From CBDCHC01 sp965217075 (GTDB taxonomy: Bacteria > Pseudomonadota > Gammaproteobacteria > PS1 > Pseudothioglobaceae): a stretch of 64,000 bases of DNA. The notes below the pieces were generated by a model. That model was not told the DNA's origin and ran no database searches. It saw only the letters and a program-made list of their open reading frames with translations. Below, one piece after another: positions 47,853 to 57,899 of this stretch. The DNA lies in assembly GCA_965217075.1 (NCBI GenBank), contig CBDCHC010000016.1, forward strand, positions 1 to 64,000, given 5' to 3'. The number at the start of each line of letters is the position of its first letter. Position 1 is the stretch's first letter. The position numbers and the translations under genes are program-made.

Positions 47853-48917
47853 TTAAATATTTTTTATTTTAGTTAGTACTTGAGCTTCTATTTCATCTAT
47901 TAAATCTTCATTATTTATTTTTTTATTACTTTTGCCATTTATATATAATAAATTAGGTTTTCCCCCTGTAATACCAATATTTACTTCGCGTGCTTCGCCT
48001 GGTCCATTTACTACACAGCCAATAATAGCAATATCAAGCGCAGTAGTTATATTTTCAAAACGCTTTTCTAATTCATTTACCACAGTTATTACGTCGAAAT
48101 TTTGTCTAGAGCAAGATGGACAAGCAATAATATTAATGCCCCTAGTTCTTAAATTTAATGATTTTAAAATATCAAAACCTACTTTTATTTCATCTATAGG
48201 ATCAGATGCTAGTGAAACCCTTATAGTATCGCCTATGCCACTTGCTAGCAATAATCCTATACCTACAGAGGATTTAACTGAGCCTTGCCTAAAAGAACCT
48301 GCTTCGGTAACTCCTAAATGCAGCGGGTTGTTTATTTGTGTAGCAATAGTTTTATAAGCATCAATTGTCATCATTACGCTAGACGACTTTAGTGAGATTT
48401 TAAAATTATCAAAATTTAATTTATTTAATATATCAATATTCTTAAAAGCTGATTCAACCATAGCATCTGCTGTTGGTTCTTTATATTTTTGCTGTATTTT
48501 TTTTTCTAATGAGCCAGCGTTAATGCCGACCCTAATTGGGATATTATTATATTTTGCTGCAGCAACAACTTCCGCCACTCTATTTTTATTGCCAATATTA
48601 CCAGGGTTGATACGTAAGCAGTCTGCGCCAAAATCAGCTACCTTAAGAGCGATTTTATAATCAAAATGAATATCTGCTATTAAAGGTATGTTAGTATTTT
48701 TTTTTATTTCTTTAAATGCTACTGCAGCTTCAATAGTAGGGATTGAAATTCTAACTATATCAGCACCAATTTGTTGCAAAGATTTTACTTGTATAGTAGT
48801 TTTATCTATATCACAAGTATTAGTATTAGTCATACTTTGTACAGAAATATCGCTGTTTCCACCAATTGCTATATTTCCTACAAATATTTTTTTTGATTTT
48901 CTTCTTTTTATTTGCAT
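47853..48917 (-). CDS. ispG: 4-hydroxy-3-methylbut-2-enyl-diphosphate synthase
   Basis: 354 aa. TIM-barrel with [14 protein letters not shown] at the start and the iron-sulfur domain near the end: [12 protein letters not shown] and [10 protein letters not shown] provide the three cysteines and glutamate that hold the 4Fe-4S cluster. Penultimate step of the MEP pathway. Its gene order with rlmN and ndk is conserved in gammaproteobacteria, here split from hisS-der. Confidence 0.97.
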   Translation of the reverse strand: MQIKRRKSKKIFVGNIAIGGNSDISVQSMTNTNTCDIDKTTIQVKSLQQIGADIVRISIPTIEAAVAFKEIKKNTNIPLIADIHFDYKIALKVADFGADCLRINPGNIGNKNRVAEVVAAAKYNNIPIRVGINAGSLEKKIQQKYKEPTADAMVESAFKNIDILNKLNFDNFKISLKSSSVMMTIDAYKTIATQINNPLHLGVTEAGSFRQGSVKSSVGIGLLLASGIGDTIRVSLASDPIDEIKVGFDILKSLNLRTRGINIIACPSCSRQNFDVITVVNELEKRFENITTALDIAIIGCVVNGPGEAREVNIGITGGKPNLLYINGKSNKKINNEDLIDEIEAQVLTKIKNI

Positions 48918-48920
48918 ATA

Positions 48921-49184
48921 CTATTTTTTATTATATTTATACATAACTTCATCAAGTGCCTCTATATTTAACATAATTATTTTATGTTTGTTATAGTTAA
49001 TTTGATTTTTTTCTATTATTGTTTTTTCAATAAAAATATTATCATTAACATCAATCGTTATAATATCATTATTTGTTTTTTTATTTAAAGCAAAATAAAT
49101 AATAATAGCTATTATAAATAATACGACAATAACCTTATAAATATCATTATTTTTTTTTATTGAATATTGAATATTGCTTAGCAT
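48921..49184 (-). CDS. Small single-TM protein at the RodZ/PilF position
   Basis: 87 aa. TM at about residues 18-35 (VIVVLFIIAIIIYFAL), then a short periplasmic domain of beta character (NDIITIDVNDNIFIEK). It overlaps the end of rlmN by 7 bases and lies 3 bases before ispG. In many gammaproteobacteria this interval holds pilF and rodZ; neither HTH nor TPR sequence is seen here. It may be a remnant of rodZ keeping the TM and a piece of the periplasmic part, or an unrelated small protein. Confidence 0.55.
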   Translation of the reverse strand: MLSNIQYSIKKNNDIYKVIVVLFIIAIIIYFALNKKTNNDIITIDVNDNIFIEKTIIEKNQINYNKHKIIMLNIEALDEVMYKYNKK

Positions 49185-50242
49185 AGTTTAATTTTTTTAT
49201 TATCTACCTTACCGACTAACTGACCACAAGCAGCACTGGAATCTAAACCTCTAACTCTTCTAGTAGTTACTCTGATACCGCTATTATGTAATATATTTTG
49301 AAAATTTTCAATATTTTTTTTATTAGAGGCGCAGTAACTTGTACCTGCAAAACTATTAAAAGGTATTAAATTTATTTTAGCAGAGATATTTTTTAATAAA
49401 CTTATTAATTCTTTAGCATTTTTTTCACTATCATTTATACCAGATAGCATAACATATTCAAATAAAATATGACGTTTTTGTGAGCCAGCATTTATATATT
49501 CATTACAAGCATTTAATAATTTTTCAAGGGGGTATTTTTTGTTAATTGGTACTAATTCATTACGTAGCTTGTTATTAGATGCATGTAATGAAACAGCAAG
49601 ACTTACATTTGTTTGAGTTGACATTCTTAAAATAGCTGGCACTACACCAGCTGTTGAAATTGTTACTTTTCTACGAGATAAACCAAAAAAATAATCATCT
49701 AACAATATGCTACAAGCATTATATACATTTTTTTCATTTAAAAGTGGCTCTTCCATGCCCATAAATACTACATTAGTGATAAATTTATTTATATTTTCTA
49801 TATATTTTTTAACAATTAATATTTGTGATATTATCTCATTAGTTGTTAAATTACGATTAAATCCTTGTTTACTAGTAGCGCAAAATGTACAAGCAAGAGA
49901 GCAACCAACTTGGCTAGAAATACAGATTGTGCCTCGATTTTTTTCAGGAATAAAAACAGTTTCAATGTAATTATTATCATCAAGAGCAAATACCCAATTA
50001 ATAACACCATCTTTTGTAGTATTACAGCTTATTATTTTTAACGTCTTAAGTGTTGCAATTTTATCAAGTTTAGTTCTAAGAGTTATAGACAGATCTAACA
50101 TATCATTAAAAGATAAAATATTTCTTTTATAAATCCAAGATGTTATTTGTTTTACTCTATAAGACTTTTCATTTATTTTTATAAAAAAATTAATTAATTG
50201 TTTACGATTAAGAGATAATAAATTTATTGGCAATATTTGCAC
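49178..50242 (-). CDS. rlmN: Dual-specificity 23S rRNA/tRNA A2-methyltransferase RlmN
   Basis: 354 aa with a GTG start. Radical-SAM cysteines are in CSLACTFCATSKQG, VFMGMEEPLLN is the glycine-rich segment (usually MGMGEPL, here MGMEEPL), and the C-terminal region RVRGLDSSAACGQL contains the catalytic cysteine. It methylates A2503 of 23S rRNA and A37 of some tRNAs. Confidence 0.96.
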   Translation of the reverse strand: MQILPINLLSLNRKQLINFFIKINEKSYRVKQITSWIYKRNILSFNDMLDLSITLRTKLDKIATLKTLKIISCNTTKDGVINWVFALDDNNYIETVFIPEKNRGTICISSQVGCSLACTFCATSKQGFNRNLTTNEIISQILIVKKYIENINKFITNVVFMGMEEPLLNEKNVYNACSILLDDYFFGLSRRKVTISTAGVVPAILRMSTQTNVSLAVSLHASNNKLRNELVPINKKYPLEKLLNACNEYINAGSQKRHILFEYVMLSGINDSEKNAKELISLLKNISAKINLIPFNSFAGTSYCASNKKNIENFQNILHNSGIRVTTRRVRGLDSSAACGQLVGKVDNKKIKLC

Positions 50243-50245
50243 TTA

Positions 50246-50665
50246 TTAATTAATATAAATTTCATTTATATTAAAAAAATATTTTATCTCAATTTTAGCA
50301 TTCTCAATAGAATCAGAGCCATGTACTGCATTTTCATCAATATTTTTAGCAAAATCAGCACGTATAGTACCAGATAATGCTTCAGTAGGGTTTGTTGCCC
50401 CCATTAATTTTCTATTTTTATTAACAGCATCTTTACCTGTTAAAACTTGAATCATTACAGGACCTGATGTCATAAAGTCAATTAAATCATTAAAAAAAGG
50501 CTTATCTTTATGAATAGCATAAAAGCCACTTGCCTCATTTTTAGATAATAATTTCATTTTACTGGCAATAATTTTAAGTTCAGCCATCTCAAAACGAGAG
50601 TATATTTTGCCAATAACATTTTTTCTTACTGCATCTGGTTTGATTATAGATAAAGTTTGTTCCAT
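50246..50665 (-). CDS. ndk: Nucleoside-diphosphate kinase
   Basis: 139 aa. [18 protein letters not shown] at the start and the active-site stretch [16 protein letters not shown], with the phosphorylated histidine, are characteristic. It balances NTP pools. Three bases upstream of rlmN. Confidence 0.98.
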   Translation of the reverse strand: MEQTLSIIKPDAVRKNVIGKIYSRFEMAELKIIASKMKLLSKNEASGFYAIHKDKPFFNDLIDFMTSGPVMIQVLTGKDAVNKNRKLMGATNPTEALSGTIRADFAKNIDENAVHGSDSIENAKIEIKYFFNINEIYIN

Positions 50666-50696
50666 ATTTATATTTATTTAGTATTATTTTTATAAT

Positions 50697-50726
50697 AAAA
50701 AAGCACTAAAAATAGTGCTTTTTTTT
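50697..50726 (-). terminator. Rho-independent terminator after hup (bidirectional form)
   Basis: AAGCACTA (50701-50708), a loop of four A, and TAGTGCTT (50713-50720) make an eight-pair stem. A-residues on the left and T-residues on the right give a U-tract in both directions. On the minus strand it ends the hup transcript. Confidence 0.85.
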
Positions 50727-50738
50727 GTTAATTAGGTA

Positions 50739-50760
50739 ACTTATTTATTAATAAATAAGT
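50739..50760. repeat. 22-bp perfect palindrome
   Basis: ACTTATTTATT joined directly to AATAAATAAGT, with no spacer, 11 bases after the hup stop. Either a cruciform-capable A/T palindrome or a dimeric protein site. Confidence 0.7.
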
Positions 50761-50770
50761 AAAAATAAAA

Positions 50771-51043
50771 TTAATTAACTGCGTCTTTTAAAGATTTACC
50801 AGCTTTAAATGCAGGTACTTTTGATGCTTTAATTTGAATTACTTCACCAGTTTTTGGGTTGCGACCAACTCTTGCTGCACGATCACGCACTAAAAAACTA
50901 CCAAAACCTGTAAGCTGAACATTGTCTCCAGACGATAGAGCTGTAGTAATTGCACTTGTAGTAGCATCTATTGCTCTTTTTGCATCTGCTTTTGAAAGAT
51001 TAGCGCCTGCTGCTATTGCATCAATTAATTCTGATTTATTCAT
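50771..51043 (-). CDS. hup: DNA-binding protein HU
   Basis: 90 aa, the standard length. [42 protein letters not shown] and [20 protein letters not shown] are textbook HU. A nucleoid protein that bends DNA. Monocistronic, flanked by a terminator on each side. Confidence 0.97.
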   Translation of the reverse strand: MNKSELIDAIAAGANLSKADAKRAIDATTSAITTALSSGDNVQLTGFGSFLVRDRAARVGRNPKTGEVIQIKASKVPAFKAGKSLKDAVN

Positions 51044-51071
51044 ATCTTAATTCCTTATTTATTATTTAATT

Positions 51072-51100
51072 AAAAAATAGTTTGAAATATTATCAAACTA
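51072..51100 (-). terminator. Terminator of pdxJ-acpS, inside the hup leader
   Basis: On the minus strand TAGTTTGA and TCAAACTA form a perfect eight-pair stem (51078-51100) with a 7-base loop, followed by six T (51077-51072). It lies 62 bases after the acpS stop but also downstream of the only plausible hup -10 box. Confidence 0.75.
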
Positions 51101-51111
51101 AGCGTTTAAGA

Positions 51112-51117
51112 ATTATA
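51112..51117 (-). promoter_or_regulatory. Candidate -10 box for hup
   Basis: TATAAT on the minus strand, 69 bases before the hup ATG. The predicted start of transcription, near 51105, puts the terminator-like hairpin at the very start of the message. The -35 is poor. Confidence 0.4.
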
Positions 51118-51161
51118 CATAAAAACAACGGTAATTTAAATACTTTTTTTAAAAATAAATT

Positions 51162-51551
51162 TTATTTATTATTATTTAACTCTAATATTACAAATGCAGT
51201 AGCATATTCTTTTTCATCGCTTAAGGTTAAAAATGCATTTTTAATATTTTTATTAATAAGTTTTAATCTTAATTTTTCACTTATAATAAAAAACGGTTTA
51301 CCGCTGTCATTATTGGTTATTGTTAAATCTAAGAAGCTAATATTAGAGCCAATACCAGTACCAAATGCTTTAGCAAACGCCTCTTTAGCAGCAAACCTTT
51401 TGGCAACAAAAGCAGGGCTTTTGGCATAATTTTTAAATAATTGTTGTTCGTGTTGTGTTAATATTTTTTGTATAAAAGCACGTTCGTTTTTTTCTAAAAT
51501 ATATTTAATTCTATTAATATTAACTATATCTGTGCCTATACCGTAAATCAT
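51162..51551 (-). CDS. acpS: Holo-[acyl-carrier-protein] synthase
   Basis: 129 aa. GIGTDIVNINRI with the metal-binding Asp, and the motif RFAAKEAFAKAFGTGIG, identify AcpS. It attaches phosphopantetheine to ACP. The start overlaps the pdxJ stop by four bases, the conserved pdxJ-acpS pair. Confidence 0.97.
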   Translation of the reverse strand: MIYGIGTDIVNINRIKYILEKNERAFIQKILTQHEQQLFKNYAKSPAFVAKRFAAKEAFAKAFGTGIGSNISFLDLTITNNDSGKPFFIISEKLRLKLINKNIKNAFLTLSDEKEYATAFVILELNNNK

Positions 51552-52258
51552 TTTCTTGCTAAATACATTATATCTTTAATTTCTTTTATTGCAGATGTTA
51601 AGCCTACAAATATAGCTCTGGCAATAATTGAGTGGCCAATATTTAGCTCAGTTATCTCTTTTATAGCTGCTATTTGCATTGTATTTGAGATAGTTAAACC
51701 ATGTCCAGCATTTACTTTTAAACCTATTGAAAAAGCATATTTTGCTGCTTTTTCAATATTAATTAATTCTATTGAGTTATTAGCATAAGCGCCGGTATTT
51801 AATTCTATAACTTTAGCACCACACTTTTTAGCGCTGTTTATTTGTTTTATATCAGCATCAATAAATATTGAAGTAGTTATATTATTATTTTGCATCTCTT
51901 TACATAATTCTGTTATTTTGCTTATTTGATTAACTACATCTAACCCACCTTCGGTAGTTAATTCTTGGCGATTTTCTGGCACTATACAAACGTCTTTTGG
52001 TTGTATCCTAGTAGCTATTTTAATCATTTCATTTGTTGCTGCCATTTCTAAATTCATTTTTATCGATAATTTATCTTTTAACAGTATAACATCATCGTCT
52101 TGTATATGTCTTCTATCCTCTCGTAAATGTAGTGTTATACTATTTGCTCCAGCTTGCTCACATAATAATGCTCCTGCTAGAACAGAAGGGTAATTAACTC
52201 CTCTTGCTTGTCTAAGGGTAGCGATATGATCTATATTAACACCTAAATAAATACTCAT
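51548..52258 (-). CDS. pdxJ: Pyridoxine 5'-phosphate synthase
   Basis: 236 aa. YLGVNIDHIATLRQARG at the start, LHLREDRRHIQDDD and VNAGHGLTISN are PdxJ motifs. It joins 1-deoxyxylulose phosphate (made by Dxs, also in this window) and aminoacetone phosphate to form PNP. Confidence 0.97.
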   Translation of the reverse strand: MSIYLGVNIDHIATLRQARGVNYPSVLAGALLCEQAGANSITLHLREDRRHIQDDDVILLKDKLSIKMNLEMAATNEMIKIATRIQPKDVCIVPENRQELTTEGGLDVVNQISKITELCKEMQNNNITTSIFIDADIKQINSAKKCGAKVIELNTGAYANNSIELINIEKAAKYAFSIGLKVNAGHGLTISNTMQIAAIKEITELNIGHSIIARAIFVGLTSAIKEIKDIMYLARK

Positions 52259-52328
52259 TTTTTAGCAAAAAATTAAATAATTTTACCAATTAATTGATTA
52301 TAATAGTTCGTTTTATTTTTAATTATTT

Positions 52329-52877
52329 ATGTCTAGATTAGAGACTCCAATTTGTGATTTTGGCGCTAAAGCACCTGATTTTTTATTATTAGGAGTTGAT
52401 AATAACTATTATTGCCTAAATGATTTAATGGGTAAAAGTGGGCTGTTAATTATGTTTATTTGCAATCATTGTCCTTATGTTAAAGCTATTATGCAAAAAA
52501 TTGTACGAGATACTAATGATTTAAAAAAAATAGGAGTAAATTCTGTGGCTATTATGTCAAATAATCCAACAGAAAATATTGAAGATAGTTTTGAAAATAT
52601 GCAAAAAATAGCAAAAAAATTAGACTTTTCTTTTCCATATTTAATTGACACAACACAAGAAGTTGCAAAAAAATATAATGCTATTTGTACGCCTGATTTT
52701 TTTGGTTACAATAAGAATTTTGCACTACAGTATCGCGGGCGTTTAGATGAGTCACGCAAGGAAAATATTATAAACGCTAAACGAGATTTATTTTTAGCTA
52801 TGACAGATGTGGCTAAAACAGATAAAGGCCCAAAAGAACAAATTTCATCTATGGGTTGCTCTATTAAGTGGTTATGA
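52329..52877 (+). CDS. Thioredoxin-like redoxin (AhpC/TSA-type)
   Basis: 182 aa. CDFGAKAPDFLL, then FICNHCPYVKAIM with a CxxC active site, then a thioredoxin fold ending in SMGCSIKWL. This is the conserved 'thioredoxin family, CNHCPYV' group found across proteobacteria, probably a cytoplasmic thiol peroxidase or reductase. No signal peptide. Exact substrate unknown. Its stop overlaps moeA. Confidence 0.85.
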   Translation: MSRLETPICDFGAKAPDFLLLGVDNNYYCLNDLMGKSGLLIMFICNHCPYVKAIMQKIVRDTNDLKKIGVNSVAIMSNNPTENIEDSFENMQKIAKKLDFSFPYLIDTTQEVAKKYNAICTPDFFGYNKNFALQYRGRLDESRKENIINAKRDLFLAMTDVAKTDKGPKEQISSMGCSIKWL

Positions 52878-54094
52878 GTATAAATTGTGCTACTTATGAT
52901 AACTTAATTAATATGAATGATGCTTTGTTGTTTTTATTAGAACAGGCGGTTAGTAATAAAAAAATTAAAAAAATTAAAATAATAGACGCTTATAATGCAA
53001 TATTGGCCAGTGATATTATAGCAAATATAAATGTAGTAGATTTTAATAGTAGTGCTATGGATGGTTATGCTGTTAATTTTGATGATACTTTAAAACCGCC
53101 TTATACATTTAATATAGTTGGTAGAATTAGTGCTGGAGAGCGCAGCACTATTAAATTAAAATTAGGTGATGCTAGTAGAATTTTTACTGGAGCAGTAATA
53201 CCAAAAAATTGCAATGCAATAGTAGTGCAAGAGCGTTGTGAACAAATAGATAATAAATTAGAAGTTTTTGGTTATATAAATAAAAACGAAAATATTAGAG
53301 TTAAAGGTAGTGATGTAAAAAAAGGTGATACAATTTTAACAAAAGGCAGGCAATTAAAATCTGCAGATATTGCACTTTGTGCCGCTATTGGCTGTAATCA
53401 AATAAGTGTTTTTAATAAAATAAAAGTAGGAGTGTTTTTTAGTGGCAATGAAATTATTATGCCTGATGAAAACTTAACTATTGGTAAAATTTATAATTCT
53501 AATCAATTTAGTGTTATTGGCTTACTGCAAGAGCTTAATTGTGAGATTATAAATTTAGGCATTATAAAAGATAACTTGAATGATAGTTGTGTAGCATTAG
53601 AGCAACTAGCTAAAGATTGTGATATAATTATAACAACTGGTGGTGTTTCTGTAGGAGAAGAGGATCATATTAAAACAGCAGTAGCAAAATTAGGTACTAT
53701 TAAAATGTGGCAAGTAAAAATAAAGCCTGGTAAGCCACTTAGTTATGGCAAAATAAATACCACCCATTTTATTGGCTTGCCTGGTAATCCAGTATCAGTT
53801 ATGGTTACATTTATATTATTTGCTAAGCCGTTTATTAAAAAAATTAGCGGGAATAATAGTTATTTAAATATCAAGCAACAAGTGCAAATTGATTTTGCAT
53901 GGAAAAATCCTAAAGATAGAAGAGAATTTATACGAGTAAAACTTGATAATAGCACTATTCCAGCTACTGCTACTATGTATAAAACTCAAGATTCAAATGT
54001 TCTTAGCTCTATAAGTTGGGCAGATGGTTTATTAGAAATTCCAGAATCAAATACCTACAACAAAGGAGCCATACTTAATTTTTATCCATTATGA
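52874..54094 (+). CDS. moeA: Molybdopterin molybdenumtransferase MoeA
   Basis: 406 aa from the ATG at 52874, which overlaps the previous stop. SAMDGYAV, TTGGVSVGEEDH and KIKPGKPLSYG are MoeA motifs. It inserts molybdate into adenylylated molybdopterin. Overlaps moaC by four bases, making a cofactor operon. Confidence 0.96.
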   Translation: MSINCATYDNLINMNDALLFLLEQAVSNKKIKKIKIIDAYNAILASDIIANINVVDFNSSAMDGYAVNFDDTLKPPYTFNIVGRISAGERSTIKLKLGDASRIFTGAVIPKNCNAIVVQERCEQIDNKLEVFGYINKNENIRVKGSDVKKGDTILTKGRQLKSADIALCAAIGCNQISVFNKIKVGVFFSGNEIIMPDENLTIGKIYNSNQFSVIGLLQELNCEIINLGIIKDNLNDSCVALEQLAKDCDIIITTGGVSVGEEDHIKTAVAKLGTIKMWQVKIKPGKPLSYGKINTTHFIGLPGNPVSVMVTFILFAKPFIKKISGNNSYLNIKQQVQIDFAWKNPKDRREFIRVKLDNSTIPATATMYKTQDSNVLSSISWADGLLEIPESNTYNKGAILNFYPL

Positions 54095-54564
54095 ATAAAT
54101 TAACACATACAAATATTAAAGGTGAAGCGCAAATGGTAGATGTAGGCGATAAATCAGTAACTAATAGGATGGCTATAGCATCTGGCACAATTTTTATGCA
54201 AAAAGAAACTTTACAGCTTATTAAAAATAATCAAATTCAAAAAGGTGATGTTTTATCTACAGCTAGAATTGCTGGTATTATGGCAGCTAAAAAATGTGCA
54301 GACCTTATCCCTATGTGCCACCTTTTAAGTTTAAATAAAATAGCAATAACTTTTAGTATAAGTAATGAGAGTATATTAATTACGGCTACCACGAAATGTA
54401 GTGGTAAAACTGGAGTAGAAATAGAGGCAATTACCGCTGTTAGTATAGCTGCTATAACTATTTACGATATGTGTAAAGCTGTTGATAGATTTATGAAAAT
54501 AACAAACATACAATTAATTAAAAAAACAGGTGGTAAATCTGGTAGTTGGCAATTAAATAATTAA
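54091..54564 (+). CDS. moaC: Cyclic pyranopterin monophosphate synthase MoaC
   Basis: 157 aa. MVDVGDKSVTNRMAIASG and AKKCADLIPMCHLLSLNK are diagnostic. Second enzyme of molybdenum-cofactor synthesis. Its end overlaps by 12 bases a gene on the other strand. Confidence 0.97.
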   Translation: MNKLTHTNIKGEAQMVDVGDKSVTNRMAIASGTIFMQKETLQLIKNNQIQKGDVLSTARIAGIMAAKKCADLIPMCHLLSLNKIAITFSISNESILITATTKCSGKTGVEIEAITAVSIAAITIYDMCKAVDRFMKITNIQLIKKTGGKSGSWQLNN

Positions 54565-55002
54565 CATTGGCAGTTCTTCTTTAAATATTTTTTTCTCTTT
54601 AAGTTGCATTACATTATTAAATATATTATCTGTTTGCATATCTGTTAATAATTGATAAATAGTGTTTTGTATATTATTATTTTTATAATAATATTTAGCT
54701 ATTTTTTTGTCTAAATAAAATACATCAACAGTTGTTTGGTAATAATTATTACCAGCAACTTTGATATTTAAAATTAAATCTGCATTAAGACTGTTTACTA
54801 GTATAGTTTTAAAAATTTTACTAACTGAAAAAGCTGTTTTTATATCTTTAAAGACTTTAATTTGCTGCTGAGAAATATAAATACCATTATTAATAATAAT
54901 AGCAATTTTTGGATATTTAAAATCTAAATTATAAGCAGTTGTTATTTTATAAGTTGCGCAAGATGATAAAATTAATGATAGTAGTATTACTATTTTTATC
55001 AC
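54553..55002 (-). CDS. Small lipoprotein of unknown function
   Basis: 149 aa. A lipoprotein signal, VILLSLILSSCATYK, gives lipidated Cys at residue 15. The rest is alpha/beta with Asn- and Lys-rich sequence. I do not recognise a family. Downstream of the ferredoxin gene by 7 bases and convergent with moaC. Likely periplasm-facing. Confidence 0.65.
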   Translation of the reverse strand: MIKIVILLSLILSSCATYKITTAYNLDFKYPKIAIIINNGIYISQQQIKVFKDIKTAFSVSKIFKTILVNSLNADLILNIKVAGNNYYQTTVDVFYLDKKIAKYYYKNNNIQNTIYQLLTDMQTDNIFNNVMQLKEKKIFKEELPMLII

Positions 55003-55009
55003 TTAGTAT

Positions 55010-55276
<267 letters not shown>

Positions 55277-55326
55277 TTATTTTTTATATACTGCTCTATA
55301 TATTGTTTATATTAAATATAATTTAG

Positions 55327-55545
55327 TTATTTTTTTGTAACTAATAAGACAATTTCATCAGTATTTTCACTAATTAGCTGGCAATGATGTTGGTGTATTT
55401 TGCACCATGCTGGAATATCATATTTAACTCCAACGTCTGTAGCGATAACTTTTATTTTTTCACCAATTTTTATTTGTATAATTTTTTCACTTAAATGAAT
55501 AACAGGCATAGGACATAATAATTTTTTAGCGTCTATTATATGCAT
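55327..55545 (-). CDS. tusA: Sulfur-carrier protein TusA
   Basis: 72 aa. The CPMPVIHL motif has the sulfur-carrying cysteine. It follows hemF on the same strand with a 4-base gap. TusA relays sulfur for tRNA thiolation and, in sulfur oxidisers, to the Dsr pathway. Slightly shorter than E. coli TusA (81). Confidence 0.9.
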   Translation of the reverse strand: MHIIDAKKLLCPMPVIHLSEKIIQIKIGEKIKVIATDVGVKYDIPAWCKIHQHHCQLISENTDEIVLLVTKK

Positions 55546-55549
55546 ATTT

Positions 55550-56449
55550 TTATATCCAGTTTTTTGGTTTTAAATAGTAATTAACTAATTTTTCTTCTAA
55601 GGAGCCAGCTGTTGGTTTATACATATATTGCCAATTAACAAGTGGCGGCATACTCATGAGAATTGACTCGGTGCGTCCGCCTGTTTGTAAGCCAAAAATA
55701 GTTCCTCTATCATAAATTAAATTAAATTCTACATAACGACCACGTCTATATAATTGAAACTCTTTATGTTTTTTGCTAAATTTTGTATTTTTGCGTTTAT
55801 TTACAATTGGAGCATAGGCCTTCATATAACTATTGCCAATGCTTTGCATAAAAGAAAAGCATTTATCAAAACCCCATTTATTTAAGTCATCAAAAAATAA
55901 TCCGCCTATACCTCTTTGTTCGTTTCTATGTTTTAAATAGAAATACTCATCACACCATTTTTTGTATTTTAAGTAAACATCACTACCAAAATCATTACAA
56001 GCATTTTTAGCTACATTATGCCAATGTATGCAGTCTTCATCAAAAGCATAATAAGGAGTAAGGTCATACCCACCACCAAACCACCAAACAGCTTTTTCAT
56101 TTTCTTTTTCAGCTACAAAAAATCTAACATTAGCATGTGAGGTTGGTATAAATGGGTTCTTAGGATGAATTACCAACGAAACTCCAAGAGCAGTAAAATT
56201 TCTGCCAGCAAGTTCTGGTCGTTTAGCAGTAGCTGATTTAGGCAATTTATCACCAGATATTTGAGAAAAATTAACCCCTGCTTGCTCAAAAATAGCACCA
56301 TTTGACATTACTTTAGTTTTGCCAAACCCTTTTTTATCAGGTCTTCCCCACTTATCTGTTAAAAATTTAGCACCACCATCAAGCAGTGTTAGTTCGTCTG
56401 TTATATTTTTTTGTAATGTTAGTAAATATTGTTTTATTTTGTCTATCAT
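55550..56449 (-). CDS. hemF: Oxygen-dependent coproporphyrinogen III oxidase
   Basis: 299 aa, full length. [19 protein letters not shown] and [16 protein letters not shown] are HemF signatures. It decarboxylates coproporphyrinogen III in haem synthesis using O2, so the organism meets oxygen. Overlaps tsaC by four bases. Confidence 0.98.
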   Translation of the reverse strand: MIDKIKQYLLTLQKNITDELTLLDGGAKFLTDKWGRPDKKGFGKTKVMSNGAIFEQAGVNFSQISGDKLPKSATAKRPELAGRNFTALGVSLVIHPKNPFIPTSHANVRFFVAEKENEKAVWWFGGGYDLTPYYAFDEDCIHWHNVAKNACNDFGSDVYLKYKKWCDEYFYLKHRNEQRGIGGLFFDDLNKWGFDKCFSFMQSIGNSYMKAYAPIVNKRKNTKFSKKHKEFQLYRRGRYVEFNLIYDRGTIFGLQTGGRTESILMSMPPLVNWQYMYKPTAGSLEEKLVNYYLKPKNWI

Positions 56450-56991
56450 ATACGAACCTTTTTATTAGTTATTAAATTTATAATTACCGATGGTTTATTG
56501 CAATTATTAGGAGCAATAATATAATCTATTTTATTGCCAAAATAAACCTTTAATTTTACTATGGTTTTAGCGTTATTTTTGCCACTTATATTAACACTAC
56601 TAGAAATAATTGCACTATTAGTTAGTTTACAAATCATAGTTATTAATTTATTATCAACTAGTCTAACAGCAATAGTTTGTTTTACGCCAAAGGTAATATT
56701 TTTTTTACTATGTACTATAAAAGTTGTGGGACTTGTAGTTTGCTGGTATTTTTTTTTAAGCATGTTAATGGTCTCAATATTAATATACTTAGTAAAATAT
56801 TGTAAATCGTTAGCAATTAATATCAAACCTTTATTATTTGTTCTATTTTTTAGTTTTATAAGTTTGTGGGCGTTGTTAGGTAAACAACTAAGACCGTAAA
56901 TAGTATCTGTTGGTATAGCTATTATGCCGTTATTTTTTAGTTTTTTAACTGCTAAATTAACTCTTATGCGCCCGTGGATGGCATTTGTCAT
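56446..56991 (-). CDS. tsaC: Threonylcarbamoyl-AMP synthase TsaC
   Basis: 181 aa. [12 protein letters not shown] with the family's KxR/SxN elements further on ([19 protein letters not shown]) identifies the YrdC/Sua5 domain. It makes the TC-AMP used by TsaB/D. The start lies inside the end of xerC (35-base overlap); no closer ATG fits. Confidence 0.93.
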   Translation of the reverse strand: MTNAIHGRIRVNLAVKKLKNNGIIAIPTDTIYGLSCLPNNAHKLIKLKNRTNNKGLILIANDLQYFTKYINIETINMLKKKYQQTTSPTTFIVHSKKNITFGVKQTIAVRLVDNKLITMICKLTNSAIISSSVNISGKNNAKTIVKLKVYFGNKIDYIIAPNNCNKPSVIINLITNKKVRI

Positions 56992-57808
56992 AAACTTTGG
57001 CTAATTCTTGAAAATTGAGATGAGTATAAACTTGAGTGCTAGTAATATTTTTATGACCTAAATACTCTTGTACTGTACGCAGGTCATGACTTGATTGCAA
57101 CATATGCGAGGCTGCAGCATGACGCAACATATGCGGATGAATATTAAAATTAATCCCAGCCATTATAGCTTTATTTTTAACAATATTTTGTATGGTTCTA
57201 CTACTTAAATTGCTACCACGATTATTGATAAATAAGTAAATATTATTATCTGCTCTTTGTGATAAATATTTTTGAATAGCTGTTAAGGCATTTTTACCAA
57301 TAGGTGTATATCTTTGTTTATTACCTTTACCTAGAATTTTAATAAAACCTTCATTATAATTTATATCATTTATTTTAAGAGCACATAATTCTGATACTCG
57401 CAGTGCTGATGAATACAAAGTGTATATAACTGCACTATTACGCAGCTCTAATATTGAATTATTTTTAGTTTTTAACATTAATGTTATTTGCTCGTAATCA
57501 ATAGTTTTTGGTAATTTTTTTGGCAACTTTGGTGTAATAATTCCAGTTATAAAATTATCTGGCAATATATGATTTAATACCAGATAATCAATAAAAGTGC
57601 TAATTGTTGATAATAAACGTTTAATGCTGGCAGCGCTCATGGCATTTGCGTTTTTTTGCATAATTAATTTTTGCACTTTATCTTTAGTTAAATTATCTAA
57701 TTCTACAGATTTTAAATCGCTGTTATATGCTATTACCGTATGTTTAGAATATTTTTTTTCATGTTCTAAATAAAGCAGAAAATCAGCCACATATTTTGTT
57801 AAATTCAT
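56957..57808 (-). CDS. xerC: Tyrosine recombinase XerC
   Basis: 283 aa. Catalytic residues are visible: Arg in YSSALRVSELC, Lys in GKGNKQR, HxxR in HPHMLRHAAASHML, His in YLGHKN and Tyr in TQVYTHL. The C-terminal HPRAHKS favours XerC over XerD. With XerD it resolves chromosome dimers at dif under control of FtsK. Confidence 0.95.
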   Translation of the reverse strand: MNLTKYVADFLLYLEHEKKYSKHTVIAYNSDLKSVELDNLTKDKVQKLIMQKNANAMSAASIKRLLSTISTFIDYLVLNHILPDNFITGIITPKLPKKLPKTIDYEQITLMLKTKNNSILELRNSAVIYTLYSSALRVSELCALKINDINYNEGFIKILGKGNKQRYTPIGKNALTAIQKYLSQRADNNIYLFINNRGSNLSSRTIQNIVKNKAIMAGINFNIHPHMLRHAAASHMLQSSHDLRTVQEYLGHKNITSTQVYTHLNFQELAKVYDKCHPRAHKS

Positions 57809-57899
57809 ATATTGTATTATAATTATATAGTTAAAATTATAACATTAAAATAGTTAATTTTTCAGTAAAATTAACTAAATTAATATTTGTAATTATAAA

